A stretch of 64,000 nucleotides of DNA, from positions 62,001-126,000 of the forward strand of contig CAVQEH010000005.1 of the NCBI GenBank assembly GCA_963711455.1. The letters are read 5' to 3'. Both the position numbers and the translations under genes were made by a program. Source of the stretch: DATFVA01 sp963711455. GTDB taxonomy: Bacteria; Bacteroidota; Ignavibacteria; Ignavibacteriales; Ignavibacteriaceae. Under the pieces are notes generated by a model. It was given only the letters and a program-made list of their open reading frames with translations, had not been told where the DNA came from and ran no database searches. How positions within the stretch are numbered: the stretch's first letter is position 1; each line of letters opens with the position of its first letter. Positions 62,267 through 64,000 of this stretch are shown one piece after another.

Positions 62267-63811
62267 TTATAGGGGAATATTCCCATGTTTCTTTTTAGGG
62301 TTTTTATCCACTTTATTCTTCAATAATTCAAAAGCATTTACCAGCCGGATTTTAGTCTCACGAGGTAAAATAATATCATCAAGATAACCTCGTTCCGCGG
62401 CTTTATATGGATTGGCAAATTTTTCAATATATTCAGCCAGCTTTTTTTCAACTTCAGCTTCCGGATTTTCAGCAGCAGAAATTTCTTTTTTGAAGATGAT
62501 TTCAACAGCACCTTTAGGACCCATTACTGCAATTTCAGCAGAAGGCCAGGCAAAATTAAAATCTCCTCTTATATGTTTTGAATTCATGACATCATAAGCA
62601 CCTCCATACGCTTTCCTGGTAATCACAGTTACTTTTGGTACAGTGGCTTCACAAAAAGCATATAATAATTTTGCACCGTGTCTTATAATGCCATTCCACT
62701 CCTGTTCCGTTCCCGGTAAAAATCCTGGTACATCTTCAAGTACAAGAAGAGGAATATTGAAAGCATCACAGAATCTTACAAATCGTGCACCTTTATCGGA
62801 ACAATTTATATCAAGAACTCCTGCAAGAACAGCAGGCTGGTTTGCTATAATCCCAACGGATATTCCACCAACTCTGGCAAATCCCACAATTATATTCCCG
62901 GCATAAGCCGCCTGAACCTCGAAGAAATTGCCGTCATCCACAAGAAGTGTTATAACTTCTTTCATATCATAAGGCTTGTTTGGATTATCTGGAATTATTG
63001 TATCAAGCTCTTTAATCGGTTTTAATTGTGAATGATTAAATTCTGTTTCAGGTGTTCTGTCCATATAATTCAATGGCAGAAAACTCATCAACTTTCTAAC
63101 ATTAAGTAAGGTCTCAATTTCATTTTCATAACTAAAATGTGCAACTCCGGATTTTGAAGCATGCGTATCTGCACCACCAAGATCTTCAAAGCTTACATCT
63201 TCGTGAGTTACAGTTTTAACTACATTAGGACCCGTAACAAACATATAACTTGAATTCTTTACCATAAAAACAAAATCAGTAATTGCCGGCGAATAAACAG
63301 CGCCACCTGCACAAGGACCTAAAATAACAGAAATCTGCGGTACAACTCCTGAAGCAAGAGTATTTAACAGAAAAATATCAGCGTAACCGCCAAGACTTAC
63401 AACGCCTTCCTGTATTCTGGCACCACCCGAATCATTAAGACCAATTACAGGAATTCCGATCTTCATAGCAAGCTTCATCATCTTTACAATCTTTTCGGCG
63501 TGAGCTTCAGAAAGTGAACCACCAAAGACTGTAAAATCCTGGCTGAATAATGCCACTGGTCTTCCATCAATTTTTGCTGTCCCGGTTACCACTCCGTCTC
63601 CCGGATATTGTTGTTTATCGAGACCAAAATCGGTAGCACGATGTTTAACGAAGATATCAACTTCTTCAAAGCTTCCTTCGTCAACGAGCAATTCTATTCT
63701 TTCACGTGCAGTAAGTTTTCCTTTTTTATGCTGGCTTTCAATTCGATTTGCGCCGCCGCCAAGTTTGGCCTGTTCTTTATCTTTTAGAAGGTGGTCTATT
63801 TTCTCCTGCAT
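62267..63811 (-). CDS. Acyl-CoA carboxylase carboxyltransferase subunit (propionyl-CoA carboxylase beta type)
   Basis: The 514-residue protein transfers the carboxyl group between biotin and an acyl-CoA. The N-terminal crotonase-like half has LTARERIELLVDEGSFEE, GLNDSGGARIQEGV and ILGPCAGGAVYSPAITDFVFMV. The C-terminal half has LLVLEDVPGFLPGTEQEWNGIIRHGAKLLYAF and KAYGGAYDVM. It matches PccB/MmdA. The same family serves propionyl-CoA carboxylase and sodium-pumping methylmalonyl-CoA decarboxylase; no biotin or membrane subunit is in view to decide. A gene lies 54 bases upstream on the same strand. Confidence 0.92.
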   Translation of the reverse strand: MQEKIDHLLKDKEQAKLGGGANRIESQHKKGKLTARERIELLVDEGSFEEVDIFVKHRATDFGLDKQQYPGDGVVTGTAKIDGRPVALFSQDFTVFGGSLSEAHAEKIVKMMKLAMKIGIPVIGLNDSGGARIQEGVVSLGGYADIFLLNTLASGVVPQISVILGPCAGGAVYSPAITDFVFMVKNSSYMFVTGPNVVKTVTHEDVSFEDLGGADTHASKSGVAHFSYENEIETLLNVRKLMSFLPLNYMDRTPETEFNHSQLKPIKELDTIIPDNPNKPYDMKEVITLLVDDGNFFEVQAAYAGNIIVGFARVGGISVGIIANQPAVLAGVLDINCSDKGARFVRFCDAFNIPLLVLEDVPGFLPGTEQEWNGIIRHGAKLLYAFCEATVPKVTVITRKAYGGAYDVMNSKHIRGDFNFAWPSAEIAVMGPKGAVEIIFKKEISAAENPEAEVEKKLAEYIEKFANPYKAAERGYLDDIILPRETKIRLVNAFELLKNKVDKNPKKKHGNIPL

Positions 63812-63865
63812 GAAATTCCGTTTTTAAAATTGCAAAAAATAATTTTAACTATCCCTGTCTACTAA

Positions 63866-64000
63866 TTAAATGGAAAAATTTATACTTCCAAGCTGTTTTT
63901 CTTCAACATAAGCTTCTTCGATTAACTTTCTATATTCAATGAACCTCATATCGTTATAGTCTTTAATGAAATCTTCTGAAATAGAAATTTCTTTATAAAT
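63866..64000 (-). CDS. C-terminal end of an unidentified protein (5' end outside window)
   Basis: The last 44 codons of a minus-strand gene are visible, ending EEAYVEEKQLGSINFSI and a TAA at 63866-63868. The reading has normal codon use and is open to the window edge. Nothing in it identifies a family. It lies just upstream of the carboxyltransferase gene and may share its transcript. Confidence 0.55.
   Translation of the reverse strand: MYKEISISEDFIKDYNDMRFIEYRKLIEEAYVEEKQLGSINFSI

Overview
The window looks like chromosomal DNA from a low-GC bacterium of the Ignavibacteria or a close Bacteroidota/Chlorobi-group relative. This is inferred from six large secreted proteins that end in the type IX secretion (T9SS) C-terminal signature (NFPNPFNP or NYPNPFNP, then a KKM-x-LTK-like tail), from a TonB-dependent receptor with a carboxypeptidase-regulatory-like N-terminal domain, and from an SLC45-like sugar transporter. 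No rRNA, tRNA or CRISPR array was seen. Most genes lie on the minus strand in tightly overlapping operons.

Region by region: 1-7.3 kb is an aromatic amino-acid catabolic operon running from 4-hydroxyphenylpyruvate dioxygenase through homogentisate dioxygenase, an aminotransferase, a fumarylacetoacetase-family hydrolase and a flavin-reductase-like protein to acetoacetate-CoA ligase (cut by the window edge). Together these could take tyrosine to fumarate and acetoacetyl-CoA; a maleylacetoacetate isomerase is not seen. 7.4-11.1 kb holds endonuclease III, a phosphoglucosamine-mutase-like enzyme, a DUF58 protein and a TPR lipoprotein. 11.2-23.8 kb is an array of five T9SS-exported proteins, each with its own terminator. 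They are mosaics of shared modules, and a collapsed sixth member lies at about 17.7-18.0 kb. 24.4-30.7 kb is the operon prmC-dtd-metalloenzyme-comEC-purK-purE. 30.8-35.5 kb encodes a peptidase/propeller/beta-barrel protein, a PQQ-repeat lipoprotein and a PEGA protein. 35.5-40.6 kb joins isoprenoid genes (fni, polyprenyl synthase) to HPr, enzyme I and a sugar-phosphate isomerase. 40.8-47.6 kb has a diheme cytochrome-TPR protein, an SLC45-type MFS carrier, and a CUT1-type ABC importer whose binding protein is fused to the MalF-type permease. The importer operon is interrupted by an IS200/RAYT-like transposase with hairpin-rich flanking repeats.

47.7-49.8 kb is a disturbed stretch with two frameshifted MNT nucleotidyltransferases, a truncated HepT-like gene, a frameshifted smpB, and a four-helix-bundle gene bounded by a 23-bp inverted repeat. 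49.8-52.5 kb has tyrS, a pyruvoyl arginine decarboxylase and terC. 52.5-54.7 kb encodes a 14-repeat propeller protein with a T9SS tail. 54.7-59.5 kb is a TPP-riboswitch-controlled thiamine uptake operon (TonB receptor, thiamine pyrophosphokinase, sodium/solute symporter). 59.5-64 kb has a LysM lytic transglycosylase and an acyl-CoA carboxylase carboxyltransferase.

The most unusual items are the transposase/hairpin island, the inverted-repeat-bounded four-helix-bundle gene, the mosaic T9SS array with its remnant, the binding-protein/permease fusion, a pair of related long palindromes in two unrelated operons, and a cluster of same-direction frameshifts that includes the conserved gene smpB.
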